DNA of 64,000 nt. Source: Corella eumyota. Taxonomy: Eukaryota > Chordata > Ascidiacea > Phlebobranchia > Corellidae. The position numbers and the translations under genes were made by a program. A model generated the notes under the pieces. It did not search any database. It was not told the origin of the DNA and saw nothing but the letters and a program-made list of their open reading frames with translations. Below are positions 23,956 through 34,642 of this stretch, in pieces. Every line of letters starts with the position of its first letter. Position 1 is the first letter of the stretch. Location of the stretch: assembly GCA_963082875.1 (NCBI GenBank), contig OY720102.1, positions 11,072,990 through 11,136,989 on the forward strand, read 5' to 3'.

Positions 23956-24837
23956 TTATTTTATTTATATGTCAGTTGGTAAATATATGTAAAACTAAAC
24001 AAAACTTTGGAAGTTACAGTTTTACCACAAATTTACTTTATACTGTCTAGCTAAAACATTAGTCAAATAGTTACAAAATGCTGGCCGTCTAACTGACCAA
24101 CAATTTAATTTTTAAAACTAAAATCAAAATATCGGCGAAAAATTTTATTTCAAATGCGCTATACAGACAGTCTTCGCTTGTTTACATTTAGCGATAAAGT
24201 GGGCGGAGCGACAATGGTACTTTGAGCGTCATCACAAACAGGGCTTCCCCTTTTTTTTTTAATTAAATTAATTTTTTAAAGTTGCGTAACTTAAAAAGTA
24301 AGTGAAATTATTTAAAGTTAAAACCATTTTTGTGTTCAGTGACACCAACTTTATTAATTTTTAAGTAAAAAAAATATGGTTACTATATGACTTTAAGAAA
24401 TACAACAGGGGAGAAGCGATTGAATGCGCTTTCCATTCACAAGGATGTTATTTTCGAAATTCCATCTTTTAACCAGAAACTGGTGAATCTTTTTGCATCA
24501 CAAAAAAAATCGGAGAATGTAGTTTCTTTGTAAATAATTTTTTTTAATTGCTTTCTTATCATGCCTTTACAAATTCCACTGCCAAAATGCTTGGGATTGT
24601 GGTTTTACTAGCGATGGAAAAAAATATTGAGGAACTCTTTGACTTAATATTGTAATGTATATACCGGATAGTTTTAAGTTATTAAGTAAGTAAACCCAAC
24701 AGATATTTAAAATTACCTATTATATTTTTTTGAATAAATCCGCATTCCTTTTTATAAACAAATACATTTTTCATGTTTAACGAATTTTGCCCTTCTATTT
24801 ATGCTTTTTATAAGCACATCATATGCTTTTTACGATA

Positions 24838-25100
24838 ACTTGACCAGAAGCGTGGTGTAGTGATGAGAACATTTGCTACACTAGAGGTAGTGGGCTCAAT
24901 CCTTACTGCTCTTATGCTGTAGCGGCCTTCAGTAAGGCGAAATGAACTTCTGCTGCATAATAATCGGGCAATTATAATCAATAATGTCACAAACTGCCAA
25001 AGCAACTCGAGACTGGGTCGGAGTAACAGTTACTCTTTCTTTAGGTCACGCATTCGACCTTTCCACATCGAGGAAAATGATAAATACATAAATCTTGTTT
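24838..25100 (+). repeat. tRNA-derived SINE
   Basis: Head GAAGCGTGGTGTAGTGATGAG fits the A box of a tRNA promoter (TGGTGTAGTGATGAG), and GTGGGCTCAATCCTT about 30-40 bases further on fits the B box (GGTTCAATCC type). A body of about 200 bases unlike tRNA follows and ends near a weak A/T-rich tail. RNA polymerase III would transcribe it; mobility would need a LINE from elsewhere. I see no clear target duplication. Confidence 0.75.
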
Positions 25101-25985
25101 AATGCCGAGTTTTAGATACTTTGTGTCTCTACAAATCTAAGTTATTTCTTTTTAAATACAAAGCAACTTCATAATTTGTAAACATACTAAAAAATTGGTT
25201 CAAAAAGAACTTATTACTAACAAGCATTTTTTTTCTTAGAATCAAAACACAAATTAAATCATTAATTTTTCTTTAGGCTACACTAAAGTAGTAAAATCAT
25301 CTAATGACTTTTTGTAATAAAACTAATCTTTTTTTAATGTTTGAAGTGATGGCATAAAAATGTTTCATGGCTTGCAAATTTTTTTTCGTGTCCAAGAAAA
25401 ATGTACCCAACTAAATCAACATTTGCATTGAACCTAAACACGAAATTATGTACTGTCAATTATCCCTATTTTTGGATTTTATAGGGAAAAATTAAACATG
25501 TATGCTTAACTAACCCACGAAGAATTTTTAAGTTCAATGTTGCTATTGCAATGAAAAAAAGCCTGTAGTATTTAAACGTACATATAAATTTATTTTAGAT
25601 TTAAACTTCGCTAAATACTTTAAATTAAGCCTTGCTTAATATCTTTAGGACTTTCTGCCAACTATTTGTTTGTCTCTTAAGGTTTATTATCCCTTAAACA
25701 TACTTGTTAACTGCAATAACATGTTTCCAATATATTTTTTATAAAAATCTGTAGAAACTTTATCTGTTTTTATATTTTGCATTGGACCCTTTGTCTGTAT
25801 TGCTTCTGCAGCCTAAAATTTTAATTTATAGTTAAGAATGTCATATAGTTTTTTTAGATTTACTACTATTTTACTTTTCGATAAATTATTTTAACAGGTA
25901 AATTTGCTAATCTACTTTAAACTTTGTTTTTTTCAGTTTACTATGATTGCTAAGAGTCCGCAATTACACCCATCTACTTGTTTTT
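25101..25985. other. AT-rich stretch without recognised features
   Basis: No coding motif or repeat seen on either strand. Confidence 0.35.
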
Positions 25986-25989
25986 CATG

Positions 25990-27245
25990 GCTCGAATAGC
26001 TTCCTTTAAAACTTCTTTTGCCCATTGGAAAGTAATACTTCCAAAAGTTTCTGTGGAGGTATACACAGACAATAAATATCTTAGTTAATTCATTGTCAAA
26101 TAATAATTTTTACCTTAAATTTTGATTAATACCTGCCCTCGTTACCCATAGGATCATATAAAAACACTTGTGTTCCTGAAAGGTCTATATCAACATAAAA
26201 AATAAAAAAAACGCAGCCTAAGAAAAATCATGAGACAAATGCTTACTTACAAAATCCATATAAACGACACTGTGTACATACCATTAAAATCCAAAGTTGT
26301 CCAATGTTAACTGGAGAAATCCGGTTCATTTTTCTTTATTATGCCAAACTGTAAAAATTAAAAGTTAGGACATCATTTATTTTGTATATTTTGTATTTAT
26401 ACAATATTTTAAAAAAAATGTTATGTTGGTTTTGCATATATACCATTATATAAATATATGTATTGTTTCCAACTTCCTATTTTCCTTCAAATTTTTATCA
26501 AACTTTCCATGAAAAAAAACAAAGTGAAAATATATATGAGTCGATATCAATCTCCAGTTTGTGTTGAGCTATCAAGTTAAAGCATATGGTAATATTTCAT
26601 GCGAATTAGACTGATTAATAAAAAAGTGGTTAAAATGTTATTTAGATATTTCAAACTTACTCACCTTTTGCGTTATTGCTAACACTACAGCAACCATAAT
26701 CTAAATTATAATTTTGTTCAGAGAACAGTTAGTGTTAATTGAACTGTAAAGTTGTTACTTTTAGGCTTTATGTAATACCGTATTATCAAACCAATTGTTG
26801 CCTGATAACAGCAAAAGCTCCTTTTTGGTTAGGTACAGGTTCAATGCAAAAGTTTCAACCTGGCTGCTACAATGTTGAGAGGACCAAAGATTTTCTATTT
26901 TATAAAAAAAGGTAGGAACTTAAAAAAAATATACCCATTTAGTACAGTCTGATATGCAACCAGTGTAATACTTACGTATTTTGCTTTAATTTGTTTATTT
27001 ATTTGGTAGCTATCCCTCTCTTCAGTCATTTCAGGTTCTAAAAAAATATTTATTTAAGTAATATTTTATAATTGTAACTATTAATTTTAAAGCTCTGCTT
27101 TTCCAAAAATACAATGGATAATAATTAATTAATTTTAGTTTTTTAACCTGTTTCTAATTCAAGCCTAATTTTTGCATATGTATGCTTGGGTTGCCATGAT
27201 TGTAATGGTGAAGCTTCCCCAATCAGATTTTCCTTAATTGATTCT
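25990..27245 (-). pseudogene. Ulp1/C48-like cysteine protease gene, multi-exon, partial
   Basis: Minus-strand short exons with GT-AG borders: about 27245-27147 (ENLIGEASPLQSWQPKHTYA), 27041-26977 (EPEMTEERDSYQINKQIKAK, donor TAC/GTAAG), 26894-26779 (LYLTKKELLLLSGNNWFDNT, donor ACG/GTATTA), about 26335-26265 (NRISPVNIGQLWILMV), about 26190-26145 (SGTQVFLYDPMGNEG) and 26080-25990 (TFGSITFQWAKEVLKEAI, stop). The order LT-dL-L-WL-D, then PVN-W-l-v, then YD-lG is that of Ulp1 proteases, which cleave SUMO-like tags and are also carried by many transposons. The expected active-site histidine before the tryptophan is leucine here, and I found no DCG cysteine motif downstream, so activity is doubtful. 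Confidence 0.45.
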
Positions 27246-27654
27246 TAACATATATGTTGTAGTAAACGCAACACAAAAATCATTATTTTCAAAATGTAAG
27301 GCTATAATAGCTCCTTTTTGCTTATATACATATGTGATTTATCAAAAAAACAGTCATGAAAATGTATTTATTATGTTTTGTTTAGTTTTGACCATGTTTC
27401 ATGTTAATTAAAATTAAAAATTTAATGAATTAAAATACGAGCTTAACGAATTTGGAATGACAACTGTTACGTTAAAATAGCAATTCGTTTTGAAAATCAT
27501 AATCATTGGCGCATGTCTAATAGAGAGCAATAAGAAAAAGGTTTAAAGTTGGACCCGGCCTTTCTAACCGTTCGTAATTTATCGTTACAATTATTTTGGT
27601 AGTTTATTTGGTTTAATTGTTCAATTCGATTTGACGTTTACCGACTCCATTTTT

Positions 27655-27800
27655 ATTATAATTATATGGTTTAGAATTTTGTTTAAGTTTTATTCATAGA
27701 CGACACAACGGTAACAGGAATACTATTATTGTAATACAGCAAAACATTTACACGGTTTGATTATAAAAGTTACGTTACAAGATCAGCCAGACTAATTTAA
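27655..27800 (-). repeat. LTR-like repeat fragment (partner 60035-60155)
   Basis: On the minus strand CTGATCTTGTAACGTAACTTTT, then AATCAAACCGTGTAAATG and CGTTGTGTCGTCTATGAATA match plus-strand 60050-60150 with modest divergence. The content (AATAAAAG-like signal followed by a T-rich end) resembles the R-U5 part of an LTR. It is a fragment and its family is not known. Confidence 0.55.
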
Positions 27801-27902
27801 AAACTACATTGTAAATGAGTCAAAAACTTTAACAATTTTTTTACGATTAATTCTCATAATCATATAAATAGACATCTTAAACTTGTTTAAATGTTATGAC
27901 AT

Positions 27903-30110
27903 TAAGGGGCATTTCTTTATGATCAACGCCCGCTTTTAACACGTGATTCATGCTCTCACTTACGTTGTTTGTAACAGCTGTGCTATTTTTGAATGCTGCA
28001 TACTTTATGGATATAAATAAAATCACATCCGTGGTGTAAAAGGTCCGTTTTTAAATTGTTATTAAAATAAATTTTAAATTCATTTGTCCACGTGCTTGAT
28101 AATATAGGATCCAATGTATAATGCTATACATTTGACCCTAGTGCGAGTTAAAATAAGGTCAACGGGTTGCATAATCAAAAGATAATTATTTGTGATAAAA
28201 TACGTAAACAATGAACTCGAATGGCGCGGGCAGCGGCGATAATTAACAATACATTTATTTCTCTTCGCCAAAAACAGAATATGCACAAAAACACGAACAG
28301 ATGGTAATCAATATTCAACAAAAACTGTCAATAAAACCCATCTAAAATCATGAACAGAACAACATTTCTAATCAGCGCTATATGGTGCTATAAAGAACAA
28401 ACCAAGAAAAGGATTAAACCCAAAGCAGCCCCCGACTCATTAAAAACTCGTACGTCAATCACCACCCGTCAGGCATAACAACATTTGGGGTATATAAACC
28501 CAAAAATATTCCAAAAAAATAATAACGAGATAGAATAAAATATTGTCCGACGGCTGCGGCGACAAAAGGGGAAAAATTGGTATCTGAGAAACTTAGATGC
28601 AGTAGAATAATTACTGATCTAGGTTGCTTAGTATATAGACCCGGACGTCGACCCGCAGCCATGACATTATATGGCACAGTTATCGTATAATGTTAGTTGT
28701 ACCAATATTGTATTTATTAACAAGTTTAACGCCCTTTTTATAGTGACATGTAACTTTTATTGTAAAGTGATAAAGTTAGATGTATTATGTAGTTTTTATT
28801 TAGCGTTTTTTCACGTTTGTTTTTGTTATAATATAATCCGTCACTACAAGAATTATTAGTGATCTTACAACAGTTAAACAATTAAGTTAGTGACTTTATA
28901 AAACCTTAACAGAATAATAGATTGATAAATCAATATGAACTCTAAATATAAGGCTAAAACTCAATATATAAATTAACCTTCCGATTAGGGAGTGTTAAAC
29001 AAAACCAAACCAATTAATAATCATGACAGATATAAGTTTGATGATATTAAACTATTATTTTTAAATAATTGACCACAAGTCCTACAATAACACCACATAT
29101 TTTGTATTAAATTCCTCTCTAGACTTCGCTGAAATTGGATTAATAATATCATTTTTTTAAAACCACTTTATCATCCAATGTTCCTTCGTGTTTTTTAATT
29201 TAAAAATGCACATCGCGAATAACATGATTCACCATTGGGTCATTTTCTAAAATCACATTTCTACAAACCAAAACCGACACATAAAAGTTTCCCATTAAAA
29301 AAGCAGTGTCATAAGATATTAATTGTTTAAATGATATGTCCACGTTAGAAATGGTCAACAATCTTCTGTGGGTTTTTAAAATTTCAACGTCCGCGAGATT
29401 AACAACCAAATCAGGATATGCAGTAAATAAACGAACAAAATCTTTGGTATATATTGCATATTCCATGGCGCTAAAGAATTCGTCATTGGTTAGTCTGCCT
29501 TTTTTAATGCAAATATTTTCGGTTTTGTACTTTCTAGGTCGTTCTACTGGCATTCTGTTATGGTCACCTGTACCTATTTCCGCATTAAGGGCTGTATCAC
29601 TTTTTGGTTGTTTTAATTTTATCAATGTTATCCATGGTCGATTTCATAGTAGGTAAAAAAATTCTAGTATTTTTTTTGCTATTACCGTGAATAGTATTAA
29701 CGTGAAGGTAAGAATCACAAACATAATGAATTAAATTTAAGGTGGGTTCTTCACATTCGTTCGTTTCTGCATCAATGGTTGAGTAAACGTATCGTTTAAA
29801 CCCATTCAACGTTTGTCTTTCGATTCCCATACGGTCTTTAATATGAAAATAACGTAAAAACAAGCGTGATGCTTTGTTGTTACCCTTGTAAATAAACCAA
29901 TATTGGTCATATTTAAAGTCATCCTCTACTCTAACGGCAGATTTTCCTTAACAAGATTGCATCCCCGCCTATTGGCAAAATGGCGGGTGAATTAGTGGTT
30001 TCTGTAGCTTCGTTTAAAATGTTTTTGCTACATCTAGTGATAAGACCTTGTTCTGCAGTTTTAACATAAAACTCATGCTTAATTTTCAAATACTGTCCTG
30101 ATATACAATT
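27903..30110 (-). pseudogene. MULE transposase, second copy, split by a solo LTR
   Basis: Minus-strand coding pieces: DAILLRKI and QYWFIYKGNNKASRLFLRYF (about 30000-29840), LHVNTIHGNSKKNTR (about 29700), YAIYTKDFVRLFTAYPDLVV (about 29440), then QLISYDTAFLMGNFYVSVLV (about 29310), the D/E-rich core of this MULE type, and, beyond the LTR insertion, a tail homologous to 9300-9612. At least one frameshift separates the two main open stretches near 29600-29625. In MULEs this DDE enzyme cuts long inverted ends; no such ends are evident around this copy. Confidence 0.6.
28103..29086. mobile_element. Solo LTR fossil inserted in the MULE transposase
   Basis: Comparison with the uninterrupted homologue at 9300-9612 shows a clean insertion: left flank CTTGATAA, right flank ATAACACCACATATTTTG. 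A 4-bp ATAA is repeated on both sides (28099-28102 and 29087-29090). The insert starts TATAGGA and ends TCCTACA, the TG..CA-like inverted ends of an LTR. A TATATAAA box lies near 28492. There is no internal coding part, so it is a solo LTR left by recombination; it is younger than the MULE copy. Confidence 0.7.
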
Positions 30111-30518
30111 AAAAAACAGAATTATAGTTTGTTTTTTGTTTGTTTAATCTATTTTAGTTGATTAAATATTAAATAATAGAATTTGTTATAGATATTCTTT
30201 TTTGGTAATTTAAACTTGTTATTAAAAACAACTTATAATTTTACTAAGTAATACATGTTATTGGTTTTATTACTGAAAACGACCGATTTTTGTTTATTTT
30301 ATGAAGTGTTTAAAATCTGCTGCATAAGTTTTACAACCATTTTTGATTTATTTAAATTATTTAAAGCCAAAATAAATAACTTTATGTGAACTCTTTTTGT
30401 TAACCTTTCTAAAATAAATCGAGTTGTTTTGTTAATAACAGTTAAATAATTAACTTGCCTTTATGACATTACTTCCAATGCTTTCACAAGCCAAATGATA
30501 AAATTATTTTACACAAGC

Positions 30519-30878
30519 TGTGATGAGCGGGAGTGACCGCAGCAGTCTATATTTATATACTAAATTAAATGTGATTATAGTCTTAATCGTTGTTAAAAGC
30601 AATAAAAATGATGTAATCGTCTGTATTATGCGTTAAATTGTGTATCCTGTAGGTAGAGTTATTTTGAGTAATAGTTTATAGGGATATATTCCGACTAGAA
30701 TAATATCTATGGTGAAATCCGACTGTTCTGTATTGTTTAACCTTTTAAGTTAATAAAGGTTTGACTCCGTTTGCTGTTATTGCTTAAGTTTAATAATAAG
30801 CAACACACCAGAATAACCTTGAACGTTGTATATTTCACAGGCAAGTAATACTTCTCATTAATTCTGGTAATAAGTTGG
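30519..30878 (+). repeat. Possible LTR fragment, gypsy-like
   Basis: Starts TGTGATGAGCGGGAGTGACC, has AATAAAGG near 30754, and is followed by GTTGGCGAGTC, which resembles the TGGCGA primer-binding start of Ty3/gypsy elements. No gag or pol follows and no second copy is in the window. A lone LTR fragment is the simplest reading. Confidence 0.35.
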
Positions 30879-31199
30879 CGAGTCAATATGCAAAAACACA
30901 ATAGAATAGAGACTAATTATGAATTGTTACAGAATAAAATATTATTTCTTTAAACTATAAGTTATCATAACATACACTTTTTCGCTCTACTCCACAACCG
31001 TTTGTGCGGCCACCACCGCTATATCTCTCCGCCACCACTCTCCCTCTTCACACTATGGCGCTCAAACAGACACATAGTATATACGCTATATACAAATGAA
31101 AATACTGTGAAAAACCCAATAACCTGATAGTTAACGTTGGTCTTTACACAAAGGAAAAAAAAGGGGAAGGGCATATTTTGATGTTTTGTAGGTAGCATC

Positions 31200-32340
31200 T
31201 AGAAGACACATCTCTTGCCCATACCTTTCAAGCAAACGTTTTTGCCAAGCAAATTGATGTACAAATAAAAGTGATTGCCTACACTTAATAAAAAGAATTT
31301 CATCCCATTCACTTTTCTTGTTCTTTTACATTGTTTGCCATGGTCGATACAAAACATTGTCATTAGTACCATATGACTTTTTCCATTCATCAATTAAAAG
31401 TTTTACGTTGGTTGGATCGAATTTTGATAGTTTTTTATTTACAAATGCATAATGAAAGCTGTTTTTTAAATCTTCGATTTGTGAGACATTGCAGGGGTTG
31501 ATCTTTAAATAAATCTTGTCTAACATAAAAAGCAATTGCTTTTTTAAGTTCACGGACACTGCTAACACCTTCGTCAACAAGTTTTCCTATTTCAGCAATT
31601 ATTCGCTTATTCACTGCCTGCTGATATCCAGCTTCCTGTTATAAAGGTATTTATATATATATAACAATTTTTTTTAAATCATCTTTTCAGTTACATGACC
31701 AACATGTAAGTGGCTTGGTGGAAAATTTATTTTATAAACAATTCTAGATTTTATAAATGATGGTGAGTTGCTCAGTTTATACTTTAAACTTTTGGATACT
31801 CGGTTTTTAAGTTGTTTCAATTCTTTTTTGCACTCATAAAAATTAATCTTGAAAATGTAATTTGTTATTAGAATGTTGCAATTGTGTTTTAGGCAGTAGT
31901 TAAAATGTTAAAATAAACCTTGTATGTTGAAAAAAGTTTCATTTTGGTAATGCTAATGTTAGCAGGACATTTTTTTTTATCCTTGTAAGCACGTGTATGT
32001 TATAGGTACCAAATGATCAATAAGCTAAAAATTGAAAATAATATATTGTAAATTATTAAGTAATTTTCAGTTTGACATATCTATAGCAAGGTCATTATTA
32101 ATATAATTAAAATCGTTTACCTCTGGTATAACTTTACTCTTAGCTATTAAGCTATTGCTACGGCCTTTGCCATGTTGACATTCCATATTAAAACTTTTAA
32201 TAAATCTGTATGGTACAAAATTGTTCCATAAAATTTGCTCACTTTTACTCTTGTTGACTTGACGCTGTATAAACTTGGTCAAGGTGGAGGTTTCAAATTT
32301 AGTAATTGTGGCCTTAACCTCCTCAAATGTTGTAACAAAC
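31200..32340 (-). pseudogene. CARF-like (calcium-responsive transcription factor-like) repeat gene, broken
   Basis: Minus-strand pieces with exon-like borders: 32340-32067 (FEEVKATITKFETSTLTKFI and MECQHGKGRSN), about 31845-31697 (SRIVYKINFPPSHLHVGH), and 31635-31200 (IAEIGKLVDEGVSSVRELKK, FHYAFVNKKLSKFDPTNVKL, LIDEWKKSYGTNDNVLYRPW). These follow the order of a large family of metazoan proteins annotated as CARF-like, found in many copies and often transposon-linked. A frameshift near 31320 splits the last exon. I cannot tell a host gene from a mobile one here. Confidence 0.4.
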
Positions 32341-32344
32341 TAAA

Positions 32345-34230
32345 ATATTTGTATTTAAGATGTAATTTTAACATGCTGTTTTTTAATAACAAAAGGATAA
32401 TATAGTTTTTTTTTTTAAATTAAAAAACAAAAATATTTTAGCTGTACCACAGTCAGCATACTCAAAGGCGATTTTACTTCTGAGGTGTTCATTTCTTTTG
32501 TTTCGAAGTCAAGTAGGATTGACTTCCTTAACTACTAACCGTAGATTTTTTTTGAGGCACAAGAAATGCAAGAGCAACAGAAGCTTAATTATTTTACAAA
32601 ACGTTATATAAAAGTAAAGGCTACACATCTTTTAAATAGGTTCAAAATAATCAATAGATTAAATATGGTAAAACGGTTTTAGTATAGAATTATATAAAAA
32701 TAAATAATAATAAATAGTTCTAAAAAGAACTGTTTTTGGTACTATAACTAGTTAACGTTTAAAAATTAAGCTTTAAAAAACGCAATCGGCAATCTACTAC
32801 AGTAGTATTCTCTAAAAATTTAACATAAATGCTGTTAGTTAATTTTAATTACCAATAAAAAAACACTACCTTACCGTTACACAATCTATCTATTAAAAAT
32901 TTTATAACTAAATAATATTTTCGATTTAAGCGGTAAAACCGACATTGTTATTTTTGTATTACGGAACAAAGATTACTGTTACGCAACAGAGAATACCAAC
33001 AGCCAATCACGTACGATATTTTGGTCAGGTTGATTAAGTCAGACTCTTCTTTTATAGCCTTAATAAATAATTCAATTATATAAGTGTAATGATTATAAAT
33101 AGCGCTTCTTGTGTTAACGTATATATACCCAGAATTCATCTGATAATAGTGAGATATGTATGTATAATACGATATCTTGAACGCCAAAAAAAATCAAAAC
33201 CTATTTTATATGTGTATATCAAAGTTATTGACAGACAAGAGTCAAAACATTTTAATAAGTTGTCATTTTTATTAAAACATGTTTTTGGTGTCTTTCTTAC
33301 TTTCTGCATGTAAAAATTCGGTAAACTTGAGAAAAATTTTCAAAAAAGTGTTTTACCAATTATTTTGGTATTTGGAGATCCCTTAAAGTTTAAAATATTC
33401 TATTGCACAGTTTAATTATGGTTAGTTATAACAGATTGGTATTGCTACTACATTTGTCAGTCTGTACATATACCAAAGGAACACCAATTCAGTTTAATAC
33501 ATTATGTGAATGTTAACTAATGCTAATAACATACAGACAATACCGACAATTTAGTCAAATTGTATACATGCCCGCATAATACTTGTTACTTACCTAGCTG
33601 TATTGCTAATTTAAAAGACATTATTTTATTTTGGGCGACTAGCGGACTAGACAGGCTAAAACAAAAAAGAGCGAACAACAATTTTCTGGCATTCTTGTTG
33701 CTATAACAACGAAGCGTTAAAGTTGGAATATTTTCAAATAAACTACCCAACGTAAAACTTGACGCTATTTGAAAATGTTACAATTTTTTGCCATAACTTG
33801 CAAGAGAAGTAAAACCTTTATACAAATTAATCACAGTAAACGCGGCAAATAAGCTATATATTGCGATGGACAGCAATAGTAACAAAAGCTTTCAAAAATT
33901 CGCGACCTTTAGCCTCCTTTTCCAGAAAAACTTTTGGTTCACGTACTGTCCGTAACTTACCAAAAAAAAGTTACGTTCTCAAAACCAGTGAATTTAGGAG
34001 TTACGTGATATTTACAATATAGCTCTCTCGCAATGTAGCCTTTGCGAATAAATAATAAACATTGGCTATAAATTACTACATTTTAGAAAAATATAATTTA
34101 ATTAAACAGTTATAAGTTCGATTATGTCCCAAATTAGGCAGTACGCTTGTTGATAAACAATAGTAAACAAGACCTATTGTTTCAAGTTTTCGACTTTGCT
34201 GAACACCGACGGTTGTTTTGCAAACATCAT
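32345..34230. other. AT-rich stretch without recognised genes
   Basis: Only short open stretches without known motifs are present. The GC-poor composition is unbroken until the palindromic element at 34238. Confidence 0.35.
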
Positions 34231-34237
34231 CTTAGTA

Positions 34238-34408
34238 TTCAAATATATATACCCTTACCCCAACCCTTTCTGAGTTTGTTGTTAATTAGCAGACAGGCCC
34301 CCAACAAAGTGTGTTGTTAGTTAGCTGACACGTCCGCACATTGTAAAGGTACAATGTTTTTTAACAACAAACTTAGATAGGATTGGGATAAGGGTATATA
34401 TATTTGAA
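34238..34408. repeat. Fold-back MITE, 171 bp
   Basis: The left arm TTCAAATATATATACCCTTA ... TTTGTTGTTAA pairs with the right arm TTAACAACAAA ... TAAGGGTATATATATTTGAA over about 50 bases with few mismatches. The loop is about 70 bases. It has no coding content. It lies 235 bases before the hairpin of the parvovirus-like fossil. Confidence 0.6.
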
Positions 34409-34642
34409 GACTCAGATGATAAAACAGTCGTGTCTGCTAGTTAAGTCTGTAGACAACATTAAACAATATACAAATGTATATTTATACCTTTAACTTAACT
34501 TTCTAATGATTATTTATCAAATAAGCGGTTTTAAATGACCGTTAGCTACAGGTAACATATTTTTTGTTTTTAGAATTTGTCTTTTGTTTTTCGAAATTTG
34601 TGCGGCGCTATCGACGCACTGTGACGTCATTGACACTCGACA

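Larger units (their letters stand above)
23040..24258 (+). mobile_element. Kolobok-type element C, internally deleted
   Basis: Near the left end TGTGACGTCACAAG ... AAATGTAAACAAGCGAA and near the right end TTCGCTTGTTTACATTT form inverted repeats. The right end probably closes with GGGCTTCCCC. Inside are only the last transposase exon (plus strand) and the first exon of the ballast-like gene (minus strand), facing each other about 140 bases apart. So the same two-gene plan was present before deletion. Confidence 0.65.

Noticed and set aside
28671-28859. Small plus-strand reading frame within the solo LTR
   Set aside because: LTRs of this kind are non-coding; the frame has no motif.
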